DNA from: JAKZVK01 sp965237575
GTDB taxonomy: Bacteria; Acidobacteriota; Terriglobia; Bryobacterales; UBA6623
Direction of reading: 5' to 3'
Assembly: GCA_965237575.1 (NCBI GenBank)
Contig: CBDEGI010000004.1
Coordinates: forward strand, 1,612,001 to 1,676,000
DNA: 64,000 bases
Part shown: one piece after another, positions 17,174 through 25,585 of the stretch
Layout: each line of letters begins with the position of its first letter
How positions within the stretch are numbered: position 1 is the first letter of the stretch
Notes under the pieces: generated by a model
The model's input: only the letters and a program-made list of their open reading frames with translations
Told to the model about the DNA's origin: nothing
The model's database searches: none
Position numbers and translations under genes: made by a program

Positions 17174-17782
17174 ATGGCCTACACTCTCCCCGACCTGCCT
17201 TACGCCGCCGACGCGTTGGAGCCCCACATCGACGCGCGGACCATGGAGATTCACCACGGCAAGCACCACAACGCCTACGTCACGAACGTGAACAAAGCGC
17301 TCGCCGACCACGGCGACCTCGCCGCGAAGTCGATTGAAGACTTGATCTCCGATCTCAGCGCCGTGCCGGAGGGCATTCGCGGCGCGGTCCGCAACAACGG
17401 CGGCGGACATGCCAATCACTCGATGTTCTGGCAGCTCATGAGCAAGGACGGCGGCGGCGCGCCCGGGGGCGAGCTAGCCTCCGCGATCGACGGCGCGTTC
17501 GGCAACTTCGACGACTTCAAGGCCAAGTTCACCCAGGCCGGCATGACGCGCTTCGGCAGCGGCTGGGCCTGGCTGACCGCCAACGGCGGCAATCTGGCCG
17601 TCGAGTCGACCCCCAACCAAGACAGCCCGCTGTCGGAAGGCCGCACGCCCATTCTGGGACTCGACGTTTGGGAGCACGCGTATTACCTGAACTACCAGAA
17701 CCGCCGGCCTGACTACATCGCGGCCTGGTGGAACGTCGTCAACTGGGACGAGGTCGCCCGCCGCTTCGCCGACGCGAAGTAG
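17174..17782 (+). CDS. sodA: Manganese/iron superoxide dismutase
   Basis: A 202-residue cytoplasmic enzyme that converts superoxide to oxygen and hydrogen peroxide. An AAGGAG about ten bases upstream supports ATG 17174. Metal ligands are visible at the family positions: H27 (MEIHHGKHH), H82 (NHSMFW), D164 and H168 (DVWEHAYYLNYQNRRPDY). The GSGWAWL block and the NQDSPL segment resemble the Mn-type enzymes, but metal choice cannot be proven from sequence. Length is normal. A damaged second copy of its 3' end lies downstream at 18871-18923. Confidence 0.96.
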   Translation: MAYTLPDLPYAADALEPHIDARTMEIHHGKHHNAYVTNVNKALADHGDLAAKSIEDLISDLSAVPEGIRGAVRNNGGGHANHSMFWQLMSKDGGGAPGGELASAIDGAFGNFDDFKAKFTQAGMTRFGSGWAWLTANGGNLAVESTPNQDSPLSEGRTPILGLDVWEHAYYLNYQNRRPDYIAAWWNVVNWDEVARRFADAK

Positions 17783-17816
17783 GTCGTTCGATGGGCCTCG
17801 CGGCCGCGACCCGAGA

Positions 17817-17849
17817 CTCAGAGCCGCGGGCGTTAGCCTGCGCTGAGAT
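17817..17849 (-). repeat. REP-like family A repeat, inverted copy
   Basis: CTCAGAGCCGCGGGCGTTAG followed by CCTGCGCTGAGATG. On the minus strand it matches 10291. It forms an inverted pair with 17931-17961, about 80 bases apart, downstream of sodA. The rest of the 330-base spacer 17783-18112 shows no gene. Confidence 0.75.
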
Positions 17850-17930
17850 GCGGCGGTAACGACGGGACTGTTTGACAGCAGGCAGGCCGTGCAGCCCAGG
17901 TCCAAGCCGCTGGGCTGGCCAGCTAACCTG

Positions 17931-17961
17931 GTCAACGCAGGCTCACGCCTGCGGCTCTGAG
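17931..17961 (+). repeat. REP-like family A repeat, direct copy
   Basis: GTCAACGCAGGCTCACGCCT followed by GCGGCTCTGAG. A near-identical copy with the same upstream AACCTG is at 18973-19003, as part of a larger duplication. Confidence 0.8.
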
Positions 17962-18112
17962 CGACCCTAGACGACCAAATTGATTGGGACCGCCTCCCCA
18001 ATCCGCTTTGCGAAGTCGCTAGGTTCAGCAGCGGCGCGGGTGTATACTGTCACCGGGTCAGTACCAGAACCGAAACTCTTGGCCCGAGTACGTTCGGAGA
18101 GGAGTTCCCATT

Positions 18113-18856
18113 TTGAAGTTCAGAAGTGCAGCTCTTACAGCGTTGTTGGCCGTGGTCGCACTGACTTTCGCGGCCAACGCCCAGTCTCCACCCCCATTGC
18201 TGCAAATCGTCCAGGTTGAGGTGAAACCGGACCGGGTTGCGGAGTGGAGGGAGATAACGAAACGGTTCTCGGAGGCCCACAAGAAGGCCGGTGGCGCTTG
18301 GCGTCACGTCTGGTGGAATCGAATCGGCAACCCGCTTGAGTATGCGATCGTGTTTCCCAGGGAGAACTATGCCGAATATGATTCACCGGGGCCCGCGCGG
18401 AGGGGGATGTCGGAAGCCGAGCGCGCCGGACTCATCGCGAGAAGGAGACAATGTACCGACAGCGTGCGAGTTACGATCAGGAGACCAATCCCTGAACTGG
18501 CCATTGGTGGTGGTGGGCAGCCACCCAAGAGGCTCCGGACGATCACGACTCGCGTGCGTGTCGGGATGGCAAACGAATACATATCCCACCTGGAGGAACT
18601 GGTTGCGGCATACAAGAAGGCGGGGATGCCGGCCTATGGCGTTCATAGGATCAGATACGGTGGCTCTCGAAGGACGTTCTTGAGTTGGTATCCGATCGAC
18701 AAGATGGCAGAGCTGGACGGTCCAGGCTGGTTGTCCAAGAGCATGAGCGAGGACGCCCGCAGCCAGTGGATTGAGAAGTTACTTCCGCTGATTGAGCATT
18801 CCGAGTTTAAGATCTGGACCTACCAGTCCGAACTCAGCTATCACCCAGAAGAGTGA
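18113..18856 (+). CDS. Secreted protein with two tandem ferredoxin-like (NIPSNAP/Dabb-like) halves
   Basis: A 247-residue exported protein with a TTG start at 18113. GAGAGGAG lies about nine bases upstream and no ATG is suitably placed. The signal peptide is ALTALLAVVALTFAANAQ. The rest consists of two similar halves: LLQIVQVEVKPDRVAEWREI...SPGPARRGMSEAE and LRTITTRVRVGMANEYISHL...DGPGWLSKSMSED. Each looks like a dimeric alpha/beta-barrel unit, giving a pseudo-dimer in one chain. Function is unknown. It lies between sodA and a degraded copy of the sodA tail (18871-19003), so it may have been captured or moved by a local duplication. Confidence 0.75.
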   Translation: MKFRSAALTALLAVVALTFAANAQSPPPLLQIVQVEVKPDRVAEWREITKRFSEAHKKAGGAWRHVWWNRIGNPLEYAIVFPRENYAEYDSPGPARRGMSEAERAGLIARRRQCTDSVRVTIRRPIPELAIGGGGQPPKRLRTITTRVRVGMANEYISHLEELVAAYKKAGMPAYGVHRIRYGGSRRTFLSWYPIDKMAELDGPGWLSKSMSEDARSQWIEKLLPLIEHSEFKIWTYQSELSYHPEE

Positions 18857-18870
18857 GAGTGGGCCGCCGC

Positions 18871-19003
18871 CCAAGACAACCCGCTTTCGGAAGGTCGCCC
18901 GCCGCTTCGCCGACGCGACGTAGATTTTGCGACGGGCCTCGCGGCCGCGACCTGAGACGCCGTCCGAACCTGGTCAACGCAGGCTGACGCCTGCGGCTCC
19001 GAG
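18871..19003 (+). pseudogene. Degraded duplicate of the sodA 3' end and its repeat
   Basis: A 133-base collapsed copy of 17617-17961. CAAGACAACCCGCTTTCGGA matches the sodA codons at 17618 with two differences. The match then jumps over 113 bases, at a shared AGG, to the sodA stop region (TCGCCCGCCGCTTCGCCGAC, GCG, A/C, GTAG). It continues through GGGCCTCGCGGCCGCGACC into the family A repeat. The deletion is out of frame and no start is present, so it is a remnant. Confidence 0.8.
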
Positions 19004-19073
19004 TGGCGGGTGGGTCGACCTCTTCTTAGACGAAGCGATTGATTCGACCCACGTCCCCATCACCTTAAACCCC

Positions 19074-19931
19074 ATGGCCTCGAACTACGAATTCAAACTC
19101 GCCGTCTGCAACGAACTCTTCGAGGGTACGGACTTCGCCGACTCCTGTCGCGCACTCAAGAAAGCCGGCTGGCACGGCATTGAAATCGCTCCCTTCACAC
19201 TCGCCAAAGACGCTACCACGGTCTCAGCCGAGCGTCGCCGCGAGGTCCGCGACATCATCGTCTCCGAAGGCCTTGAATTCGTCGGCCTGCACTGGCTTAC
19301 CGTCGGGCCGGACGGCCTGCACGTCACGACGCCCGACGAAGGCGTCCGACGCCACAGTTGGGACTACGTGCGGCGACTGGTCGACCTTTGCGCCGAGCTG
19401 CGCCCCGAGGGCGTGACCGGCGGCGTCATGGTTTTCGGATCCCCGAACCAGCGGCGGACCACCGGCGGCCTGTCAGTCGCGGAGGCCACGGCGAACTTCA
19501 TCGACGGTGTCCAATCGATCGCCGGCCACCTCGAAGCGAACGGCGTCACCCTGTGCGTCGAGGCGCTCCCGGCGGCGCTGTCCGACGTGATCCGCTCGCT
19601 TGACGAGGCGATCGAAGTGGTCCATCGCATCGCGAGCCCGGCTGTCGAGAGCATGTTCGACAGCCACAACGCCATCGACGAGACCGGGCCTCACGAGGCG
19701 CTCGTCAAAAAGCACTGGGACCACATCCGCCACATCCACGTCAACGAGCTTGACGGCTCTTACGCGCGTCCCGGTGGCGGCTACGACTTCAAGCCGGTGC
19801 TGCAAGTGGCCAAGGACCGCGGCTTCAGCGGCTGGGTCTCGATGGAAGTCTTCGACTTCGCCCCCGGCGCCGATCGGATGATCAACGAATCGATGGCTTA
19901 CCTGCGTGACGAAATCGCCCAGCTTGCTTGA
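19074..19931 (+). CDS. Sugar phosphate isomerase/epimerase (AP endonuclease family 2, TIM barrel)
   Basis: A 285-residue cytoplasmic TIM-barrel protein of the xylose-isomerase-like family. ATG 19074 is chosen because family sequence starts there (FKLAVCNELFEGTDFADSCRALKKAGWHGIEIAPF); a longer frame to 18927 runs through the repeat remnant. Metal-site residues are probable at E in CVEALP, D and H in MFDSHNA, H in IRHIHVNE and E in VSMEVFDF. Such enzymes isomerise or epimerise ketoses or related sugars, and substrate cannot be predicted. No operon partner. Confidence 0.87.
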   Translation: MASNYEFKLAVCNELFEGTDFADSCRALKKAGWHGIEIAPFTLAKDATTVSAERRREVRDIIVSEGLEFVGLHWLTVGPDGLHVTTPDEGVRRHSWDYVRRLVDLCAELRPEGVTGGVMVFGSPNQRRTTGGLSVAEATANFIDGVQSIAGHLEANGVTLCVEALPAALSDVIRSLDEAIEVVHRIASPAVESMFDSHNAIDETGPHEALVKKHWDHIRHIHVNELDGSYARPGGGYDFKPVLQVAKDRGFSGWVSMEVFDFAPGADRMINESMAYLRDEIAQLA

Positions 19932-19956
19932 AACCGGCAACGCCACGGGTCGAAAT

Positions 19957-20114
19957 GTAGGGGCACGGCATGCCGTGCCCGCCGGCCCGGCCAGCCCCAA
20001 CCGTCCCGGCGAACAACTCACTTGCACCCGTGGCCGCTAAGGTCGGGGTCGTTCGGTCCCCGCCCTCGTTTGCGTAGGCCGAACAGGTGGGCACAGCATG
20101 CTGTGCCCCTACAG
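19957..20114. repeat. Inverted pair of GTAGGGGCACxGCATGCxGTGCCC repeats
   Basis: GTAGGGGCACGGCATGCCGT at 19957 and, inverted, GCACAGCATGCTGTGCCCCT ending at 20114. Each is itself a palindrome around GCATGC, and together they are opposite arms of a larger inverted pair. Similar TAGGGGC-type elements occur at 31341, 37425 and 45655. Confidence 0.7.
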
Positions 20115-20175
20115 TTCGATCTGGTGCTGTTCGGCGTCTCGCTACACTCCGCCAGGGCCGGCCGATAAGGGTTGG

Positions 20176-20409
20176 GTGGACGCCCCCGGCCTCAGCCCCG
20201 CCCTCGCAATCGCCCTTGAACGGCACGCCAACCCGGCCCGGCTGATGGCCGGCCTGCTCGACGGGCTCGTCCGCATGGTTCGCGCCGGGCACGAACCCTC
20301 GCCCTATCTTCTGATGCGGCTGACCGACGGACGCGTGAAAGCCGTCCGGCTGGTTGGGCAGGATGCGGCGGCATCTCTCATGCAAACCGAGAACGAGTAC
20401 GGCCCGGCG
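20176..20409 (+). other. Possible gene remnant (unrecognised), downstream of thrC
   Basis: An open stretch with strongly G/C-ending codons reads ALAIALERHANPARLMAGLL and MVRAGHEPSPYLLMRLTDGR, which looks like real protein. It has no good start (GTG 20176 only) and its frame runs on antisense through the end of thrC to 20718, which is unlikely for an intact gene. I read it as a truncated or decayed gene of unknown family. Confidence 0.3.
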
Positions 20410-20595
20410 TCATTCGCGTTCCAGGTGGGTGTGGAGGTAGGCGTCGATCACTCGGCCTCGCATGTGAGAGCCGAGGTCAGGAATCTGCGCAAGCAGGGTC
20501 CGGCCGCAGTGGAACAAGAGTTGATCCGCGACGAGGCCAAGGCGCGGCGGATCGGCGCCCCGCGATGGCTCCCACAACCGGACAGACCGCCTCAA
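20410..20595 (-). CDS. 61-aa protein coupled to thrC (uncertain)
   Basis: A short frame whose TTG start overlaps the thrC stop (TTGA). The 61-residue product has no recognised domain: it opens MRRSVRLWEPSRGADPPRLG and ends YLHTHLERE. TTGA/ATGA overlaps are common in coupled genes, but TTG starts and short length make this a weak call. Confidence 0.3.
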   Translation of the reverse strand: MRRSVRLWEPSRGADPPRLGLVADQLLFHCGRTLLAQIPDLGSHMRGRVIDAYLHTHLERE

Positions 20596-21905
20596 TCCGC
20601 GGTCGAGTCGAGAAACGCCGCGATCTTCGCCGCGTCGTTGGGCATGACCACCGGACGATTGCCGAACGTCGACTCGAGCTTACTGCCGTCGGGCGCTTCG
20701 AGTTGCCCGGTGTGGTAGCGGTAGACGTAATCGGGGTCCTTCAGAACATGGCCGGTCAGTATGGCCACCACTTCCTCGTCGGAACCAATCACGCCCTGGG
20801 CGGTAAGCTTGTGCACGCCCGCCAGACTCGCCGCCGAGGCGGGCTCGCACCCGATCCCGCAGCGTCCGATGACGGCCTTGGCGTCGGCGATCTCTTGCTC
20901 GGTGACTTGCTCGACCCGTCCGCCGCTTGTCTCGATCTCGTGGAGCGCCTTCTCCCACGACACCGGGGCCCCGATGCGGATGGCCGTCGCCAGCGTCTCG
21001 GGGTTCTCGACGTTGCGGATCGCGCCGCGCCCCTCGCGGTGGAATAGCTCATAGAGCGGTGATGCGCCTTCGGCCTGAACGACCGCGACCTTCGGCAGCC
21101 GGCCGATGATGCCGACCTGCTTCAACTCGCGCAGCGCTTTGCCGAGCGCTGACATGTTGCCCAAGTTGCCCCCCGGCAGCACGATCCAGTCCGGCACGCG
21201 CCAGCCCCGCTGGTCGAGCATCTCGATCACAATCGTCTTCTGCCCTTCGATGCGGAACGGGTTGATCGAGTTAAGCAGGTAGATGCCCGAACGCTCGGCC
21301 AGCTCGCGCACCAGCGCCAGAATCTGATCGAAATTCGCCTCCACCTGAATCGTCACCGCGCCGTACTCGAGCGCCTGCGCCAGCTTGCCGTAGGCGATAT
21401 TGCCGTGCGGAATGAAGATGATCGCGCGCATGCCCCCGACCGCTGCGTACGCCGCCATCGACGCCGAGGTGTTGCCTGTCGAGACGCAGGCCACGCGGTG
21501 CATGCCGAGCTTGTGCGCCTGGGACGCCCCGGCCGTCATCCCGTTGTCTTTGAACGACGCGGTCGGGTTGTAGCCCTGGTGCTTGAACTGGATGAAGTCG
21601 AGCCCGGCGTACGCGGCGGCGCGCGGCGCGTCGAACAGAGGCGTGTTGCCCTCTTGCAGCGTGACGACGTGCGAGGGATCGTCGAGAAACGGAAACATCT
21701 CTCGGTAGCGCCAAACGCCGCTGACGTCGAGCGGCTCACGGCTCTGCCGCCGCGCCTGCCACACCTCCACGAGCCCCGAGGGGTCGATCTGTCCAAAGTC
21801 GTAGCGCACCTCGAGCAGACCGCCGCACGAGCATTGGTAGACCACCTCGTCAAGGCGGTAGCGTTTGCCGCAGTCGGGCGTGAAACAAACGAGTTCGGCG
21901 TTCAT
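20592..21905 (-). CDS. thrC: Threonine synthase
   Basis: A 437-residue PLP enzyme that converts O-phosphohomoserine to threonine and phosphate, the last step of threonine synthesis. The N-terminus carries a small zinc-ribbon-like element (C7, C12, C25, C27), as in many class II threonine synthases. The PLP lysine is K119 in NPTASFKDNGM. STGNTSASMAAYA and LPGGNLGNMSALGKA are the substrate and phosphate loops. It is full length. No other threonine pathway genes adjoin. A 61-aa frame may be coupled to its stop. Confidence 0.95.
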   Translation of the reverse strand: MNAELVCFTPDCGKRYRLDEVVYQCSCGGLLEVRYDFGQIDPSGLVEVWQARRQSREPLDVSGVWRYREMFPFLDDPSHVVTLQEGNTPLFDAPRAAAYAGLDFIQFKHQGYNPTASFKDNGMTAGASQAHKLGMHRVACVSTGNTSASMAAYAAVGGMRAIIFIPHGNIAYGKLAQALEYGAVTIQVEANFDQILALVRELAERSGIYLLNSINPFRIEGQKTIVIEMLDQRGWRVPDWIVLPGGNLGNMSALGKALRELKQVGIIGRLPKVAVVQAEGASPLYELFHREGRGAIRNVENPETLATAIRIGAPVSWEKALHEIETSGGRVEQVTEQEIADAKAVIGRCGIGCEPASAASLAGVHKLTAQGVIGSDEEVVAILTGHVLKDPDYVYRYHTGQLEAPDGSKLESTFGNRPVVMPNDAAKIAAFLDSTAD

Positions 21906-21960
21906 TCGATGCGTACGCTATCCTTCCGGCAGGACACAGGTCCATAGTAGCAGCGGCCCG

Positions 21961-22064
21961 TTTCTCGCAAAGGCGCGAAGAGCCGCCAAGAACGCAAAGA
22001 AGGTCTTACATTGGATTTCTCTTGGCGGCTTCGTGGTCCTTTGCGCCTTTGCGAGAAATCCGGT
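21961..22064. repeat. Long imperfect hairpin element
   Basis: Outer arms TTTCTCGCAAAGGCGC (left) and GCGCCTTTGCGAGAAA (right) are perfect 16-mers. Inner arms GCCGCCAAGA and TCTTGGCGGC also pair. The spacer is about 25 bases. It lies in the divergent spacer between thrC and the permease gene and would fold into a strong RNA or cruciform. Confidence 0.8.
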
Positions 22065-22098
22065 CATTTGCCCGGTTTCGTATCATGGTTGTGCCCCG

Positions 22099-25000
22099 AT
22101 GTTGACCCCCCGACGCTTCCTCTTCCGTTCGCTCAGCCACTACCGGGGCATTCACCTCTCGGTCGCTCTGGGCGTCGCCGTGGGAACGGCCGTGCTGTCG
22201 GGTGCGCTGCTGGTCGGCGATTCCGTACGCGGCAGCCTGCGCGACCTGACCCTCGACCGCCTCGGCGCCATCGACCATGCGATGGTCACCGACCGCTACT
22301 TCCGCGAGGACTTGGCTGAAGACCTCGCCGAGGCCACCAACTTCGCCTACGCCTTCGACCGCGCCGCCCCGGCCGTCCTGATTCGCGGCAGCGTCGAAGC
22401 GGCCTCCTCGGGCGCGCGGGCGTCGCGTGTCAACATCCACGGCATCGACGAACGCTTCGCATCGTTTTACAAGGAACCGCTACCGCTGCCCAAGTCCCGC
22501 GAAGTTGTGCTGAATGAATCGCTGGCGCGTGAGGTCGGAGCCGCCGCCGGTGACAGCGTTCTGCTGCGCTTCCAAACCGACACGCTCGTCCCCAGCGAGT
22601 CGGTCATGGGACGCAAAGGTGATAACGTCCGCACCCTGCGGCTCACGGTCGCTTCCGTCGTGCCCAACCGTGGGCCGGGCCGCTTCGGGCTCTCGCCCAG
22701 CCAGCAGTTGCCCTTCAACGCGTACCTGCCACTTGATGCGGTTCAACGCGCCCTCGACCAGAACGGACGCGCCAATGCGTTGTTCGTCGCAGGCAGCGAC
22801 GCGGACGCGCAACAGCTCAACGGCATCCTGCGGGACGTGTTGACCCTGGGCGATCTGAACCTCTCCACGCGTAACCTATCGACCCAGGGGCTCGATGAGT
22901 CGTTCTCGCTGGGTACCGATCGCATCGTGCTCGAAATCCCCGTCGCCGAAGCCGCGCTGCGGGCGGCCGAAAAGGCCAACCTCGAAGCGATGCCAATCCT
23001 GACGTACCTGGCCAACACCCTCCGCGCCGGTGATCGCGAGATCCCCTACTCGACCGTGACCGCCATCGGCCTCGACCGGGCCGCGCCCAATGATTCTCTC
23101 CTCTTGCTTAACGGCGCGCCCGCCCCGTCACTCACAGGCGACGAGATGCTCCTCAACGAGTGGGCCGCCCGCGACCTCAACGCAAGCGTCGGGGATGCGA
23201 TCGAGATGAGCTACTACGTCGTCGGCGCCGGCGGGGCCCTCGATACCGCCACGCACCGCTTCTCGTTGAAGGGCATCGTCCGCCTGGGCGGGCTCGCCGC
23301 CGACCGCCACCTCGCCCCCGACTACAAAGGCATGAGCGACACCGAGCGCATGGGCGACTGGGACCCGCCGTTCCCCGTCGACCTCACCAAGATTCGCGCC
23401 ATCGACGAAGACTACTGGGAGCGCTACCGCTCCGCGCCCAAGGCCTTCGTCTCGCTTGACACCGCCAAGTCGCTCTGGACCAGCCGCTTCGGCCAGTTGA
23501 CCTCGATCCGCTTCACCCCGCGCGGCGACCAAACCATCGAAAAAGCACAGGCAGCCTTCCGCGAGGCCTTCCTCCGCGAGCTCGACCCCGCCGTGCTGGG
23601 CCTTGCTTTTCAACCCGTGAAGGCGCAGGGCCTGGAGGCCTCGTCCGGCGCAACGGACTTCTCGGGCCTGTTCATCGGCTTCAGTTCGTTCCTCATCGTC
23701 TCGGCGGCCATGCTCGTGACGTTGCTGTTCCGGTTGGGTGTGGAGCGCCGCGCCAAGGAGATCGGCTTGCTGCTGGCGACCGGCCACCCGGTGGCGTCAG
23801 TGCGCAAGCTGCTGCTCGAGGAGGGCACGCTCATCTCGCTGGCCGGCTGCCTGGTCGGGCTGCCCGCCGCGGTTGGCTACGGCGCGTTGATGGTCCACGG
23901 CCTGCGAACGTGGTGGAGCGCTGCGGTGGGCGGCTCGTTCCTCGAATTGCACGTCGGGACGCTCAGCCTTCTCCTCGGCACCGTCGGTGCGTTCCTGATG
24001 ATGGTCGTCTCGATCTGGCTATCGCTGTGGCGTCTGCACCGCTTCAGTCCGCGATCGATGCTGGCGGGCGCGCTCGAAGAGGAGCGCTCCGTCGCCGCCA
24101 CCGAGCGGGCGGCGCGCCGGCCGCAACGTCTCGCCTACGGATCGGCCGCCTCGGCCGTCGCCTTGTTGGGCCTGTCTTTGGCCAAGGTGATTCCCGACGT
24201 GGCCGCCTTGGGCACCGGCGCACTGTTGCTCGTGGCCGCCATCGCTGCGTTCCGCGCCACGCTGGTTGGCGGCTCGCGCGGTCTTGTCAGCGGCGGGGGC
24301 AGTACGCCGCTGCTTCGGCTCGGTGCGCGCAACGCATCGCGCTACCCAACGCGAAGCGTCCTCTCCGTCGCCCTGGTCGCCAGTGCGACCTTCCTCATCG
24401 TTACCGTCGCTGTCAACCGCCACGATGTCACTAGCCAAGAACCCGCCTTCCAATCCGGCAATGGCGGCTTCCGCTTCGTGGCGGAATCGGACCTACCTAT
24501 CTACAGCGGCCCCCTCGACAGCGACAACGGGGAGGCCGAGGGCGAACCAGCCAACGCGCCCAAGGTCTACCCCCTGCGGGCCAAGCCCGGCGAGGACGCG
24601 AGCTGCCTCAACCTCTACCGCCCCTCGCGGCCCACCTTGCTCGGTGCGACGACGGAGTTGATCGAGCGCGGCGGCTTCGCGTTTGGCGGCACGCTCGCCG
24701 AGTCCCCCGAAGAGGAGGCCAACCCCTGGCTCATCCTCAACCGCGACCTCCCCGGCGACGCCATCCCGGTCTTCGGCGACGCCAACTCCGTCCAGTGGAT
24801 ACTGCATCTCGGCCTCGGCCAGGAACTCGATTGGACCGACGGCCGCGGACGATCGCGCAAGCTCGTCATCGCCGGCCTGATGCCACGCAGCCTCTTCCAA
24901 TCGCAACTCGTCATGTCCGAGAAGCACTTCCTCGAACTGTTTCCCGACCGCGGCGGCTACAACTTCTTTCTGATCGAGTCCGACCAACCCGGCGCCGGCA

Positions 25001-25467
25001 CGCAGCTCGAAGAGCAACTCGCCGACCAGGGCTTCGACGCCACCCGTACGGCCGACCGCCTGGCCGGATATCTGGTTGTCGAGAACACCTACCTCAATAC
25101 CTTCCAGACGCTCGGCGGGCTCGGGTTGCTGCTCGGGATGTTCGGCTTGGCGGTGGTGATGATCCGCAGCGTGTTGGAGCGGCGCGGCGAGTTGGCGTTG
25201 CTGCAAGCCGTGGGCTTCAACCGCTCGTCGATCTCGTGGCTGGTGCTGGCCGAGAACGGTTTCCTGTTGCTGTTCGGTATCGCCATCGGGACGGTGACCG
25301 CGTTGCTCGCCGTCCTGCCGCATCTACTCAGCGGCATGGCTGAGCCCCCCTGGGCAGCGCTCTCGGCGACGCTGCTGTTGATTCTTGGGGTCGGACTCGT
25401 TGCCGGGGCGGCGGCGGTGGCCGCAAGCTTGAGGAGCCCTCTCACGCCGGCTCTTCGCGGCCAATAA
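22099..25467 (+). CDS. Large FtsX/MacB-type ABC transporter permease
   Basis: A 1122-residue permease. ATG 22099 starts the family-like sequence MLTPRRFLFRSLSHYRGIHLSVALGVAVGTAVLSG; longer frames run through the hairpin element. Layout: first membrane segment, long extracytoplasmic MacB-like core (about 45-500), an FtsX domain with three membrane segments around residues 515-660 (SFLIVSAAMLVTLLFRLGVERRAKEIGLL), a second core, then a C-terminal FtsX domain around 1000-1110 (LGMFGLAVVMIRSVLERRGELALLQAVG). Such proteins work with a LolD/MacB-like ATPase in lipoprotein or mechanotransmission-type export. No ATPase gene is adjacent. Confidence 0.88.
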   Translation: MLTPRRFLFRSLSHYRGIHLSVALGVAVGTAVLSGALLVGDSVRGSLRDLTLDRLGAIDHAMVTDRYFREDLAEDLAEATNFAYAFDRAAPAVLIRGSVEAASSGARASRVNIHGIDERFASFYKEPLPLPKSREVVLNESLAREVGAAAGDSVLLRFQTDTLVPSESVMGRKGDNVRTLRLTVASVVPNRGPGRFGLSPSQQLPFNAYLPLDAVQRALDQNGRANALFVAGSDADAQQLNGILRDVLTLGDLNLSTRNLSTQGLDESFSLGTDRIVLEIPVAEAALRAAEKANLEAMPILTYLANTLRAGDREIPYSTVTAIGLDRAAPNDSLLLLNGAPAPSLTGDEMLLNEWAARDLNASVGDAIEMSYYVVGAGGALDTATHRFSLKGIVRLGGLAADRHLAPDYKGMSDTERMGDWDPPFPVDLTKIRAIDEDYWERYRSAPKAFVSLDTAKSLWTSRFGQLTSIRFTPRGDQTIEKAQAAFREAFLRELDPAVLGLAFQPVKAQGLEASSGATDFSGLFIGFSSFLIVSAAMLVTLLFRLGVERRAKEIGLLLATGHPVASVRKLLLEEGTLISLAGCLVGLPAAVGYGALMVHGLRTWWSAAVGGSFLELHVGTLSLLLGTVGAFLMMVVSIWLSLWRLHRFSPRSMLAGALEEERSVAATERAARRPQRLAYGSAASAVALLGLSLAKVIPDVAALGTGALLLVAAIAAFRATLVGGSRGLVSGGGSTPLLRLGARNASRYPTRSVLSVALVASATFLIVTVAVNRHDVTSQEPAFQSGNGGFRFVAESDLPIYSGPLDSDNGEAEGEPANAPKVYPLRAKPGEDASCLNLYRPSRPTLLGATTELIERGGFAFGGTLAESPEEEANPWLILNRDLPGDAIPVFGDANSVQWILHLGLGQELDWTDGRGRSRKLVIAGLMPRSLFQSQLVMSEKHFLELFPDRGGYNFFLIESDQPGAGTQLEEQLADQGFDATRTADRLAGYLVVENTYLNTFQTLGGLGLLLGMFGLAVVMIRSVLERRGELALLQAVGFNRSSISWLVLAENGFLLLFGIAIGTVTALLAVLPHLLSGMAEPPWAALSATLLLILGVGLVAGAAAVAASLRSPLTPALRGQ

Positions 25468-25585
25468 ACAGTCGGCAGCTTGCGTCCAGGTGGCGCGGGC
25501 CTCCTGGCCTGCAGCATCGACCTCCCGGTCGATGTCTCCGGCCGCACAGCGCCTTCCGGCTACAGGTGCAGACCGGCGCGGCCTA

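Noticed and set aside
20176..20718. An intact 180-codon gene antisense to the end of thrC
   Set aside because: The last 127 bases are opposite the well-supported thrC gene; only the part before 20410 looks protein-like.
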